From: CBDESM01 sp965205165
GTDB lineage: Bacteria > Chloroflexota > Dehalococcoidia > Bin125
DNA length: 64,000 bases
NCBI GenBank assembly: GCA_965205165.1
Contig: OZ242037.1
Location: forward strand, 620,001-684,000
Direction: 5' to 3'
The position numbers were made by a program, and so were the translations under genes. This document shows positions 8,298 through 16,820 of the stretch, piece after piece. Each line of letters starts with the position of its first letter. Positions within the stretch are counted from its first letter, which is position 1. Below the pieces are notes generated by a model. It made no database searches and was not told the DNA's origin. It saw only the letters and a list, made by a program, of their open reading frames with translations.

Positions 8298-10289
8298 ATG
8301 AGCGAGCGGAACTACTGGCAACGGATGCGCAGGCAGCGCCTGTCGAGGCGCGCACTGCTCGGAGCGAGCGCCCGCGCCGGCGTCGGCGCGGCCGGCCTCG
8401 CCTTGGTCGGCTGCGGCTCCGGCGACGACGACCAGCAGCAGGCGGCGCCCGCAGCGACGACCAGCGCGGCCCCGCAGCAGCAACAGCAGGACCAGCCCAC
8501 GGCCGCGCAGCAAGCGCAGCAGCAACAGGAGCAGGCCGCCGCGCAGCAGGCGCAACAGCAGGAGCAGCAGGAGGCCGCGGCGCAGCAGGAAGAACAGGCC
8601 TCGGCGGTCGGCGAGGCCGAGGAGCCGGCCGCGATCGCGGGCAAGTACGGCGGCTCGATCATCGAGCAGTCGGCGAACGTCTACGAGACGTCGGACGCGC
8701 AGCGGACGGTCGCCTCGCCGGTGCTCCAGGTGCTGGGGCGGGTGCAGTCGAAGCTGGTGCGCTTCACGAACCCGAACACGGGCACGATCACGGGCGACCT
8801 GGCCGAGAGCTGGGAGACCCCGGACGGCGCGACGGTGGTGCTGAACATCCGCCCCGGCGTGAACTGGCACAACGCGGGGCCGGGCGCGGCGCATCCGGCG
8901 GCCGCGGCGGGCCGGGCCTTCACCGAGGGCGACGTCCACTGGAACATCTCGCGCCAGAAGGACAAGCTGCTGGCCGACGGCACCGAGTCGGGCGACTTCG
9001 GGCGCTCCTCGTACTGGGGCGCGATCACCACGATGGACCTGAGCGAGGGCAGCATCCGGCTGAACTTGGCCAATCCCGACGCGACCTTCGTGGGCGGCTT
9101 GGCGAACGAGTTCAACCTCTTCAACCAGCCCGAACTGACGATGGCGACCGAGAGCATCGCCACCGAGATTTCGCCGGACAAGGTGATCGGCACGGGGCCG
9201 TTCATCCTCACCCGCTGGGACCCGGGCGAGGGCATCTCCTGCGTCAAGAACCCGGACTTCTACGGGCTGCCGGACGCGCCGTTCTTGGATTCCTACGTCT
9301 GGGTGCAGACGTTCCAAGACCCGAACGCGTACCGGATCGCGTTCGAGCAGAAGCAGGTCGACTCGATGACGGACCCGGATCCGAGCACGATCCTGGCGAT
9401 TCACGACAGCCTGCAGGACGAGACCTACCTGACCTACCAGGGCGTCGCGAACACGGTGGCGATCTTCACGCCGTCCAACAAGGAGCCGTGGACCGACCTG
9501 CGGCTGACGCGGGCGATCGACCTGGCGACGGATCGGCGGCAGCTGATCCAGCAGCTGCACAACGGCTTGGGCAAGGTGTCGGGGCCGGTCTCGTGGATGC
9601 AGGAAGGCTGGGCGATCCCACAGGAGGATCTGGCGGAAATCGGCGGCTACCGCACCGACAAGGAGGCCGACGTCACCGAAGCGAAGCAGCTCTGGGACGC
9701 CGCCGGCGGCTCCGAGCTGGGCCAGATCGACTGGGTGACATCCGAACTCTGGGCTTCGCGCGCCGCGTGGTCTGCGACGCCGGGCATCATCGCGACGATG
9801 TTCAACGAGGCGTTCGACACGGATCAGTTCAACGGCATCACCAAGCCGTACCTCGAGATCATCCCGTCCTGGATCGCGAAGGACTTCGACCCGTTCTTCA
9901 GCTGGATCCCGAACATCGAGATCCCGGACGCTCGGGCCGAGATGATCGGCGCCTTCGGCACGGGCGGTGGCTCGAACTACTGGGAGATCTCGGACGACTT
10001 CATCGACACCACGCTGGCATCGGCGCTGGAGGACTTGGACTACGACTCGGCCTACGAGAAGCTGCGGTCGGTGCAGGACTACGTGATGGAGCGGGGGCAG
10101 TTCGGACGCTCGATCTGCTACAACTACATCTTCCCGGCGATCCGGTACAACTACAACCATCCGGTGCTGTCGAGCCCGACCGAGGGCTGGAACTTCCTCG
10201 CCAACAGCGTGCAGGCGTTCGGGCAGTGGATCGACCCCGACGACCCGTCGATCGAGGGCCGCAACCCGCCGCCGCCGGTGCCGCTCTGA
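8298..10289 (+). CDS. ABC transporter substrate-binding lipoprotein, family 5 (peptide/oligopeptide type)
   Basis: 663 residues. The signal region is twin-arginine-like (LSRRALLGAS near 15-24) and ends in a lipobox around VGCGSGDDD, with the lipidated Cys near residue 37. A low-complexity linker of about 70 residues, mostly Gln and Ala, separates the lipid anchor from the SBP_bac_5 domain, which starts near residue 112 (GKYGGSIIEQ). The domain shows LAESWETPDG and VIGTGPFILTRWDPGE wording typical of DppA/OppA. CGGAGG lies upstream of the ATG. It is followed by two permease genes but no ATPase. The substrate is unknown; peptides are the family default. Confidence 0.9.
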   Translation: MSERNYWQRMRRQRLSRRALLGASARAGVGAAGLALVGCGSGDDDQQQAAPAATTSAAPQQQQQDQPTAAQQAQQQQEQAAAQQAQQQEQQEAAAQQEEQASAVGEAEEPAAIAGKYGGSIIEQSANVYETSDAQRTVASPVLQVLGRVQSKLVRFTNPNTGTITGDLAESWETPDGATVVLNIRPGVNWHNAGPGAAHPAAAAGRAFTEGDVHWNISRQKDKLLADGTESGDFGRSSYWGAITTMDLSEGSIRLNLANPDATFVGGLANEFNLFNQPELTMATESIATEISPDKVIGTGPFILTRWDPGEGISCVKNPDFYGLPDAPFLDSYVWVQTFQDPNAYRIAFEQKQVDSMTDPDPSTILAIHDSLQDETYLTYQGVANTVAIFTPSNKEPWTDLRLTRAIDLATDRRQLIQQLHNGLGKVSGPVSWMQEGWAIPQEDLAEIGGYRTDKEADVTEAKQLWDAAGGSELGQIDWVTSELWASRAAWSATPGIIATMFNEAFDTDQFNGITKPYLEIIPSWIAKDFDPFFSWIPNIEIPDARAEMIGAFGTGGGSNYWEISDDFIDTTLASALEDLDYDSAYEKLRSVQDYVMERGQFGRSICYNYIFPAIRYNYNHPVLSSPTEGWNFLANSVQAFGQWIDPDDPSIEGRNPPPPVPL

Positions 10290-10327
10290 TCGCGGGCGGA
10301 CTCCGCGGCGGCTGAACCGGGGCTCCG

Positions 10328-11287
10328 ATGCAGGCGTACATCATCCGCCGGGTCGCGGGCGCGCTCTTCGTGATCTTCCTGGTCGGCACGTTCATCTTCT
10401 TCATGATGCGCGTGCTGCCGGGGGATCCGGCCTCGGCGGCGCTGGGGCTGGACGCGGGCAGCGCGAGCGCGGAGTCGATCGAGGCGCGCAAGGCCGAGCT
10501 GGGCTTGGACAAGCCCGTGATCGAGCAGTACGGCGACTGGCTCTGGGCCGTCGTCCAGCTGGACTTGGGCCAGTCCTTCGCGATCCGGGCCAATTCGGTC
10601 TGGTACGAGATCGGCCGCTCGCTGCCCTACTCGATCGAACTGGGCATCCTGATCATCGCCTTCGGCTTCACGATCGCGATTCCGGTCGGGCTGATCGCGG
10701 CGATCTGGCAGGACAAGTGGCCCGACTACGTGTTCCGCACGCTCGCCATCCTGGCGCTGGCGGCGCCGGTCTTCTGGACCGCGGCGATCATGACCCTGGG
10801 CGTGCTGGAGTGGGACCTCTTCACGATCGAGGTGATCCAGCAGCCGCACTTCTGGGAAGACCCGGGCGCGGCGATGACCTGGTACTTGATCCCGATGATC
10901 GCCGGCGGCTTCGCCGGCACGGCGGCGACGATGCGGCTGCTGCGATCGCAGATGCTGGAGGTGCTGCGGCAGGACTACGTGCGCACGGCGCGGGCCAAGG
11001 GGCTGCGCGAGGGCATCGTGATCGTGCGGCACGCGCTCCGCAACGCGCTGCTGCCGGTGCTGACCGTGATGGGCGTGACCGTGGCGACGATCATCGGCTC
11101 GCAGGTCGTGCTGGAGAACATGTTCAACATCCCGGGCATCGGCAACAAGGTGCTGTTCTCGTTCTTCAACCGTGATTACCCGGTGATCCAGGGCGTGGTC
11201 GTGCTGATCTCCGTGTTCGTGGTGTTCACGAACCTGTTCGTGGATATCCTCTACGGGTTCATCGACCCGCGGGTGAGGCTGGCCTGA
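10328..11287 (+). CDS. ABC transporter permease, DppB/OppB type
   Basis: 319 residues with about six membrane helices, beginning MQAYIIRRVAGALFVIFLVG, the usual DppB opening. The first periplasmic loop carries LPGDPA. The EAA cytoplasmic loop is visible as YVRTARAKGLREGIVIVRHALRNALLPV (reported here only as the family landmark, near residues 217-243). It forms the inner-membrane channel with the next gene, with TGATG overlap between them. Confidence 0.92.
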   Translation: MQAYIIRRVAGALFVIFLVGTFIFFMMRVLPGDPASAALGLDAGSASAESIEARKAELGLDKPVIEQYGDWLWAVVQLDLGQSFAIRANSVWYEIGRSLPYSIELGILIIAFGFTIAIPVGLIAAIWQDKWPDYVFRTLAILALAAPVFWTAAIMTLGVLEWDLFTIEVIQQPHFWEDPGAAMTWYLIPMIAGGFAGTAATMRLLRSQMLEVLRQDYVRTARAKGLREGIVIVRHALRNALLPVLTVMGVTVATIIGSQVVLENMFNIPGIGNKVLFSFFNRDYPVIQGVVVLISVFVVFTNLFVDILYGFIDPRVRLA

Positions 11288-12282
11288 TGTCTTCCGTGCA
11301 AATCGGCGCACCCGTCTCCTCGGGCGCGGAGGAGCTGCGCGACGCCTCGCTGCTGGACCGCGCCATGGGAGCGGTGCGGGCGGTCGGCCGGTTCTACCGG
11401 CGCAAGCCGCTGGGCGCGTTCGGGCTGACGATCGTGCTCGTCTTCGCCATCTTCGCCATCTTCGCGAACCAGCTGGGCCGGTATGACCCGGACCTCGTCT
11501 TCGAGACGGAGAACCCGGGCTACATTAAGAACCCCACGATCGCGGATCTGGCGAGGGATTCGAACGTCGGCTCGCCGGTGGTGGTCAACCAGTTCATCGA
11601 GCCGAGCGACACCCACTGGTTCGGAACCGACAAGTTCGGACGGGACATCTACTCGCAGATCGTGCACGGCGCGCAGCTGTCGCTGATCGTGGGGCTGGGC
11701 GCTTCGATCATCGCCGTGATGGGCGGCCTGATCATCGGCATGGTGTCGGCCTACTACTCGGGCATCATCGACCTGATGATCCAGCGGGTGATCGACATGC
11801 TGCAGGCGATCCCGTTCCTGATCTTGGTGCTCGCCTTCACGCAGATCACGGAGCCTTCGGTCGCGTACGTGGTGATGTGGCTCGGCATTGCCGGATTCGC
11901 GATCACGACGCGACTGATCCGTTCAGCGGTGCTGGCGGTGCGCGAGATGGAGTTCGTGACAGCGGCCCGCGTAGTCGGCGCGAACGACCTGCGGATCATG
12001 ATCCGGCACGTGCTGCCGAACGTGGGAGCGGTGCTGATCATCGCATTCTCGATCGGGATCGGCGCGTACATCCTGGCCGAGGCGACGCTGTCGTTCCTCG
12101 GCGCCGGGCCGGTGGGCGTGCCGAGCTGGGGCAAGATGGTGAACGCGGGCCGGGCATCGCTGGACCTGCACCCATGGCTGACCGTGTTCGCGGGAACGGC
12201 GCTGACGATGATCGTGCTCGCCTTCAACCTGCTCGGCGACGCCCTCCGCGACGTGCTCGACCCGAGGCTGCGCGGAGCCTGA
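11287..12282 (+). CDS. ABC transporter permease, DppC/OppC type
   Basis: 331 residues. A cytoplasmic N-terminus of about 40 residues precedes the first helix (FGLTIVLVFAIFAIFANQLG). The DppC landmark HWFGTDKFGRDIYSQIVHG is near residues 115-133, and the EAA loop (FVTAARVVGANDLRIMIRHVLPN) is near 220-242. The ATG shares a base with the preceding TGA. No ATPase gene follows, so the complex must borrow ATPases, perhaps the fused one encoded at 29976-31589. Confidence 0.92.
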   Translation: MSSVQIGAPVSSGAEELRDASLLDRAMGAVRAVGRFYRRKPLGAFGLTIVLVFAIFAIFANQLGRYDPDLVFETENPGYIKNPTIADLARDSNVGSPVVVNQFIEPSDTHWFGTDKFGRDIYSQIVHGAQLSLIVGLGASIIAVMGGLIIGMVSAYYSGIIDLMIQRVIDMLQAIPFLILVLAFTQITEPSVAYVVMWLGIAGFAITTRLIRSAVLAVREMEFVTAARVVGANDLRIMIRHVLPNVGAVLIIAFSIGIGAYILAEATLSFLGAGPVGVPSWGKMVNAGRASLDLHPWLTVFAGTALTMIVLAFNLLGDALRDVLDPRLRGA

Positions 12283-12289
12283 GCGGGCG

Positions 12290-13753
12290 ATGGCGCGGGC
12301 GCTGGTGCTCGGCGCGAGCGGGTACATCGGCACGCACTTGGTCCCCAAGCTGCTCGCGGCCGGTTATGACGTGCGCGCCGCCTCCCGCAGGCTCGATGCG
12401 CTGGCCGCGCGCGAATGGGCAGGCGTCGATCTGCATGCGGTCGACGTGCTCGATGCGGAAACGCTGCCAACCGCAATGCACGGCGTCGACGTCGTCTACT
12501 ACCTCGTCCACTCGATGGCATCCGGCGCGGATTTCGCCGAGCGGGACCGGCGGGCGGCGCGGAACGTCGCCGAGGCCGCGGAACGGGCAGGCGTCGAGCG
12601 GATCATCTACCTGGGCGGGATGCGGCCGGCGAGCGGGCGGGGAACGCCTTCCCCGCATCTGGCCTCGCGGCTGGAGACGGGCGACGAATTGCGGAGCGGT
12701 TCCGTTGCGGTCTCGGAACTCCGGGCGGGCATCGTGGTCGGCGCGGGCTCGGCGGCGTTCGAGGTGATCCGCGACTTGGTCTACCACCTGCCGCTGATGG
12801 CCGCGCCGCGCTGGGTCTCGTCGCGCAGCCAGCCGATCGCGCTGGACGACCTGATCGAGTACCTCGTCCGCGCGCCGGAGCTGCCGGCGGGAACCTACGA
12901 CGCGGCCGGGCCGGAAACGCTCAGCTACGCGGACCTGATCCGGCGGTTCGCGGAGATCGCGGGGCGGCGGGTGCGGGTGCTGATCATCCCCGTGCTCACG
13001 CCGCGGCTCTCGTCGTACTGGCTGGATTTGGTCACGGCGGTGCCGAGCTCGGTGGCGCGGCCGCTGATCGACGGGCTGGCGCACGACATCACGTCGCGCG
13101 ACCCCGAAGCGCTGCGCCGGCTCGCGCCGATCGCGCTGCGGACCTACGAGCAGGCCGTGCACGCCGCGCTGGCGGAGGAGGAATCGGGCGGCCCGGCCGC
13201 GCGCTGGACGGAGGGTGCGTTCGAGTACCGCAACCGCCGGCACGACATCGGCTACTACAGCAAGTCGGTGCGGCGCGAGGCGGCCTGCGCCGCGCCCGTG
13301 GATGCCGCGTGGCGCGAGATCGCGTCGATCGGCGGCGACAACGGCTGGTACTTCTGGACCGGCCTGTGGCGGTTGCGCGGCGCAATCGACCGATTGTTCG
13401 GCGGCGTCGGCATGCGGCGCGGACGGCGCAGCCCCAACGAACTGCGCGTCGGCGACCCGCTCGATTTCTGGCGCGTCGCCGACTTGGAAGACGGCCGCCG
13501 GCTGACGCTGGTCGCCGAGATGAAGCTGCCCGGCTCGGCCGTGCTGGAGTTGGAAGCGGAGCCGCGCGCCGGGGGATCAACGGTCGCAGCCACCGCCCGC
13601 TTCCACCCCGCCGGCGCACCCGGCCTGCTCTACTGGCACGCGCTGGCGCCGATTCACGACAGGATCTTCAGCGGCCTGCCCCGCGCGATCGCCCGCCGCG
13701 CAGAGCGCGATCAGCGGCGGGGGAACTCGGCTAGGACGTCGAACTCGGTGTAG
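12290..13753 (+). CDS. NAD(P)-binding SDR-like protein with C-terminal DUF2867
   Basis: 487 residues. The N-terminal atypical/extended SDR domain has the dinucleotide motif GASGYIGTHLV near residues 8-18. HSMASG and the conserved YLGGM element follow, as in NAD(P)H-binding NmrA-like proteins. After about residue 310 comes a DUF2867 domain (DNGWYFWTGLWRLRGAIDRLFGG). The two-domain layout matches a common family annotated SDR/DUF2867, whose substrate is unknown. It starts 8 nt after the permease stop, so it may be cotranscribed, though a transport link is not implied. The 3' end overlaps the convergent gene by 43 nt. Confidence 0.85.
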   Translation: MARALVLGASGYIGTHLVPKLLAAGYDVRAASRRLDALAAREWAGVDLHAVDVLDAETLPTAMHGVDVVYYLVHSMASGADFAERDRRAARNVAEAAERAGVERIIYLGGMRPASGRGTPSPHLASRLETGDELRSGSVAVSELRAGIVVGAGSAAFEVIRDLVYHLPLMAAPRWVSSRSQPIALDDLIEYLVRAPELPAGTYDAAGPETLSYADLIRRFAEIAGRRVRVLIIPVLTPRLSSYWLDLVTAVPSSVARPLIDGLAHDITSRDPEALRRLAPIALRTYEQAVHAALAEEESGGPAARWTEGAFEYRNRRHDIGYYSKSVRREAACAAPVDAAWREIASIGGDNGWYFWTGLWRLRGAIDRLFGGVGMRRGRRSPNELRVGDPLDFWRVADLEDGRRLTLVAEMKLPGSAVLELEAEPRAGGSTVAATARFHPAGAPGLLYWHALAPIHDRIFSGLPRAIARRAERDQRRGNSARTSNSV

Positions 13754-14181
13754 TCGGGGGGGAGGCCGGCTTGCTTGGCGGCTTGGTGGAGGGCGTCTAG
13801 GGCGTCGTTCCAGCCCGCGGTCCAGCCTTGGCGGAAGGCGTCGGCCCAAGGGCCGGTTGCCGCGGCGTCGGCTTGGAGGCGGTCGCCGATCCATTCGGTG
13901 CGGCCGTGGGGGACGCCGGCGGTTTCGCCGACGGGGCGGGCTTGGGCGAAGGCTTCGGCGTAGGCGGCTTCCTCGGCGCGGCGCTGGTCGTCGCTGGTCT
14001 GCATGTTGAAGGGGTCGAGCGTCGCGCCGATCAGCGCGGCGATGACGACGCCGAGCACCGCGGCGATCGCGGTGTGGCGACCGATCGGGTCGCGGGAGCG
14101 GCGCCAACCGCGTCCGCTGCGGCGGCCGCCGCCCCAGCCGCGGATGCCGCCTTCGCTGCGGGGCGGCATGGCGGCGCTCAT
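13711..14181 (-). CDS. Small single-pass membrane protein, hypothetical
   Basis: 156 residues. A Gly/Arg-rich N-terminus of about 35 residues precedes one hydrophobic segment (TAIAAVLGVVIAALIGATL). A soluble part follows with repeated EAYAEAFAQAR-like and FRQGWTAGWNDALD wording. The start at 14181 is chosen because it forms an ATGA overlap with the upstream stop; the frame also allows 14199. The YxxGF/AGxxxG-type region resembles the equivalent part of the preceding gene's product, so the two may be distant paralogues. Function is not recognised. Confidence 0.65.
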   Translation of the reverse strand: MSAAMPPRSEGGIRGWGGGRRSGRGWRRSRDPIGRHTAIAAVLGVVIAALIGATLDPFNMQTSDDQRRAEEAAYAEAFAQARPVGETAGVPHGRTEWIGDRLQADAAATGPWADAFRQGWTAGWNDALDALHQAAKQAGLPPDYTEFDVLAEFPRR

Positions 14182-14561
14182 CGGAGCAGCGCTTCCCACT
14201 GCTCGAAGGCGGATTCGACTTCAAGCTTGGCGCGCTTGGCGCGGTCGAGCGCCTGCGAGACGGCATCGTTCCAGGCGAAGTCGTAGGCGAGCCGGCGGGC
14301 CGCGCCGGAGTCGTCGGAGGCGAGCAGATCATCCAGATCGAGCCGCGCTTGCCCCGCGCCGGCGAGGCGGCCGGTCTCGAAGCCGGCTTCGTAGCCGTCG
14401 GCCGCGCCGTCGCGCTGGCCGCTGATCGCGGCGCGCTCGATGGCGAGCGGGTCGATCTGGTCGAGGACGGTGATCAGGTAGCCGATCAGCGCCGTCACGG
14501 CCATCGCCGCGAGGAAGGCGATCAGCGCTTGGCGGGGCAGGTCGTAGCGCAGGATTCCCAT
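14178..14561 (-). CDS. Small single-pass membrane protein, hypothetical
   Basis: 127 residues with one N-terminal membrane helix (ALIAFLAAMAVTALIGYLI). A cytosolic or extracytosolic tail with GYEAGFETGRLAGAGQARLD and AWNDAVSQALDRAKRAKLE follows. The GxxxG-type repeats resemble glycine-zipper packing. It is encoded directly after the MoaD-like gene (6 nt) and overlaps the next gene (ATGA), so it is the third gene of an AOR operon. No function is known to me. Confidence 0.65.
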   Translation of the reverse strand: MGILRYDLPRQALIAFLAAMAVTALIGYLITVLDQIDPLAIERAAISGQRDGAADGYEAGFETGRLAGAGQARLDLDDLLASDDSGAARRLAYDFAWNDAVSQALDRAKRAKLEVESAFEQWEALLR

Positions 14562-14567
14562 GCGCGG

Positions 14568-14840
14568 TCAGCCGCCAGCCACCGGCGGGAAGATGTCGAT
14601 TTCGCCGCCGGGGGGCAGGCGGCTCTGCAGGCCTTCGACATGGCGGATGTCGCGCCCGTCGATCATCACGGCGACGTATTCGCGGACTTGCCCCTGCTCG
14701 TCGAAGATGCGCTCGCGCAGGCCGTCATGCCGTGCGCAGATCCGCTCCAGCAGCTCGCCGATCGTCGCGGGCGGGTCGTCCACGGCGACGCTGCGTCCGC
14801 CGACGAGCGGGCGCAGCGTCGCGTAGAACCGGACCTCCAT
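14568..14840 (-). CDS. MoaD/ThiS-family ubiquitin-like sulfur carrier
   Basis: 90 residues with a beta-grasp layout, starting EVRFYATLRPLVGG and ending FPPVAGG. The C-terminal Gly-Gly, which is adenylated and thiocarboxylated in MoaD, is intact. The conserved end (LPPGGEIDIFPPVAGG) is typical of MoaD-like proteins encoded next to tungsten aldehyde oxidoreductases. It probably supplies dithiolene sulfur for the tungstopterin of the AOR encoded 26 nt upstream. The ATG at 14840 is well inside a longer open frame that is a shadow of the AOR gene. Confidence 0.88.
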   Translation of the reverse strand: MEVRFYATLRPLVGGRSVAVDDPPATIGELLERICARHDGLRERIFDEQGQVREYVAVMIDGRDIRHVEGLQSRLPPGGEIDIFPPVAGG

Positions 14841-14866
14841 GCGCCGCGCGGCTTCCCGGCGCGGGC

Positions 14867-16714
14867 CTAGGCGATGATCTCGAGCTCGCGCAGCTTCGAC
14901 TCCGGCACCACGCCGTCGTCCCAGCCGCGCGCCTCGTAGTACTGCGCCTTCATCTGGTCGAGCTCGCAGACGTGCCCGTCGGCCGCGCCGGAGCCGGGCT
15001 CTTCGAGGAAGCGCTGCGGCAGCGAGTCCTCGGCGCCGCCGAAACCGGCGAGGTTGTTGAAGTAGCGCTCGACGTTGTAGATGCGCTCGCCCGCGATCAT
15101 CACGTCCTCCTCGCTCATCGGCAGGCCGACGACCGACTCGTAGAGGGCGGCGTATTCGGGCGCGCCGACCGCGAAGGCGCTGAACTTGCAGAGGTCGAGC
15201 GAGTCGGAGAAGGCGTGCAGGTCCTGGAAGATCTTCAGCAGCGGGCCCTTGCCGTCCCAGTCGAGCGGGTCGGTCTTGACGGGGATGCCGAGCAGCTCGG
15301 AGGCCGGGGTGTAGCCGCGCAGGTGGCAGGCGCCGCGGTTGGAGGTCGCGTAGCCGAGCCCCTCGCCCTTGATCGCGCGCGGGTCGTAGGCCGGAATCGC
15401 CTGCCCTTTGACCGCCATCGCCAGCTCCGGGTGCCCCCAGGCCTCGGCCGCCTTGACCGTGCCGTCGGCCAGCACGTTGCCGACCGAACCGGAGCGGTGG
15501 GCCAGCTCTTCGGCGACCCGGACCATGCCCGCGCCGTCGCCCCAGTCGAGCGGCGTGTCGACGTAGCCGCGCTCGGAGGCCTCCATGTACATCGAGATCG
15601 CGTTGCCGATCTCGATGGCGTCCATCCCGTAGTCGTTGCACTGGTCGATCACCTTGGCCACCACGGCGGGGTCGTCGTTGCCGCAGTTCGCGCCGAGCGA
15701 CCAAGCGGGCTCGTACTCGAAGGACTCCATCTTGAGCCCCTTGTAGTCGCCCTCGGTGATCTCGATTTCCTTCTTGCAGGCGACCGGGCAGGCGTGGCAG
15801 GTGGGCTCGGCGACGAGCAGATCGTCGCGGATGGTCTCGCCGGAGACGGCGTTGGCGCCCTCGAACTGCGTTTCCTGCGAGTTCTTGGTGCCCAGGCCGC
15901 CGATCGCGTTGACCGCGTTCATCAGCACGTTGGTGCCGAACGCGGAGAGGCCGCCGGAGCCCTCCTTGAGCGAGCCGTCGTCGTTGACCGATGAGGGCGC
16001 GGTGACGGGCGACTCCATGATCAGCTGGAGGTGCTTGCCCTGCGCGGCGCGGAACTTCTCGCGGTCCTCGGGGCGGTAGCGCCCCGCACGGGTGCCCTTG
16101 ACCACGACCGCCTTGAGGTTCTTCATCCCCGCGACCGCGCCGGTGCCCCCGCGCCCGGCGGCGCGGTCGTCCTCGTTGAGGAAGGAGGCGAACAGCACGC
16201 CGTGCTCGCCCGCCTGGCCGATCGCCATCACCGAGGTGTCGGTCGAGTTGCCCTTGCCGGAGCCGAAGTGCTCGACGGTGTCGTGGATGCCCTTGCCCCA
16301 GATGCCGGAAGCGTCGCGGATTTCGACCTCGCCGCCCTCGACGTGCAGGTAGACGGGCGAATCGGCCCGGCCCGTGATCAGCAGCGCGTCGAAGCCGGCC
16401 CAGCGCAGCCGCGCCGCGCTCCAGCCGCCCATGTGGCTGTCGGTCACGGTGCCGGTCAGCGGCGATTTGGTGACGAAGGCGAGCCGCCCGCTCATCGTGA
16501 CCTCGGTGCCGGTCAGCGGCCCGTTGACCAGCGCAAGCATGTTGTCGGGCGAGCCCGGGTCGGTGTCCGCCCCGTTGTCGAGCAGGTACTTGACGCCCAG
16601 CCCGCGCGCGCCGATGTACTTGCGCGCATCGTCCTCGTTGATTCCCTCGTAGGAGACCGTCCGCTCGGTCAGGTCGATCCGTGCCACCCGGTTCGCGAAT
16701 CCGCCCAATGCCAT
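14867..16714 (-). CDS. aor: Aldehyde:ferredoxin oxidoreductase (tungsten-containing)
   Basis: 615 residues, the usual AOR length. The N-terminal domain carries tungstopterin-contact wording (MGGWSAARLRWAGFDALLITG; GRGGTGAVAGMKNLKAVVVKG). The 4Fe-4S cysteines appear as CHACPVAC near residues 302-309, with a fourth Cys in DLCKFSAF near residue 510. It oxidises aldehydes to acids and reduces ferredoxin; the actual aldehyde is not predictable. A GGGGG ribosome-like stretch precedes the ATG, and a TAGAAT hexamer at 16765-16760 could be its -10 box. It is the first gene of an operon with the MoaD-like gene and two membrane proteins. Ferredoxin dependence ties it functionally to korAB at the right end. 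Confidence 0.94.
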   Translation of the reverse strand: MALGGFANRVARIDLTERTVSYEGINEDDARKYIGARGLGVKYLLDNGADTDPGSPDNMLALVNGPLTGTEVTMSGRLAFVTKSPLTGTVTDSHMGGWSAARLRWAGFDALLITGRADSPVYLHVEGGEVEIRDASGIWGKGIHDTVEHFGSGKGNSTDTSVMAIGQAGEHGVLFASFLNEDDRAAGRGGTGAVAGMKNLKAVVVKGTRAGRYRPEDREKFRAAQGKHLQLIMESPVTAPSSVNDDGSLKEGSGGLSAFGTNVLMNAVNAIGGLGTKNSQETQFEGANAVSGETIRDDLLVAEPTCHACPVACKKEIEITEGDYKGLKMESFEYEPAWSLGANCGNDDPAVVAKVIDQCNDYGMDAIEIGNAISMYMEASERGYVDTPLDWGDGAGMVRVAEELAHRSGSVGNVLADGTVKAAEAWGHPELAMAVKGQAIPAYDPRAIKGEGLGYATSNRGACHLRGYTPASELLGIPVKTDPLDWDGKGPLLKIFQDLHAFSDSLDLCKFSAFAVGAPEYAALYESVVGLPMSEEDVMIAGERIYNVERYFNNLAGFGGAEDSLPQRFLEEPGSGAADGHVCELDQMKAQYYEARGWDDGVVPESKLRELEIIA

Positions 16715-16808
16715 GATGAACCCCCTGCACTGTCGCGGCGCGCGCCGCCGCTCCCCCGCATTCTAGTGCCTGCCGAATCAGGCGGGAGGACGCAGCGCGC
16801 CCGCTTGC

Positions 16809-16814
16809 TATGTT
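16809..16814 (+). promoter_or_regulatory. -10 element (TATGTT) for a leaderless transcript
   Basis: TATGTT ends exactly 6 nt before the GTG at 16821 (spacer GGCCGC), with no ribosome site. The spacing and GC-rich spacer match the elements at 4308 and 53285. Confidence 0.5.
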
Positions 16815-16820
16815 GGCCGC

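Noticed and set aside
8440..8610. CAG/CAA-rich repeats as a microsatellite or CRISPR-like array
   Set aside because: They encode the in-frame Gln/Ala linker of a lipoprotein and have no constant repeat-spacer structure. No CRISPR array was seen anywhere in the window.
8253..10160. Long antisense open frame opposite the first peptide-binding lipoprotein
   Set aside because: It is Arg/Val/Asp-rich, low in other residues and has no recognisable domain. Such antisense frames are expected in very GC-rich genes.
12290..13753. Frameshift in the SDR-DUF2867 gene because its 3' end overlaps the convergent gene
   Set aside because: Both domains are continuous in one frame and the 43-nt tail overlap needs no frameshift to explain it.
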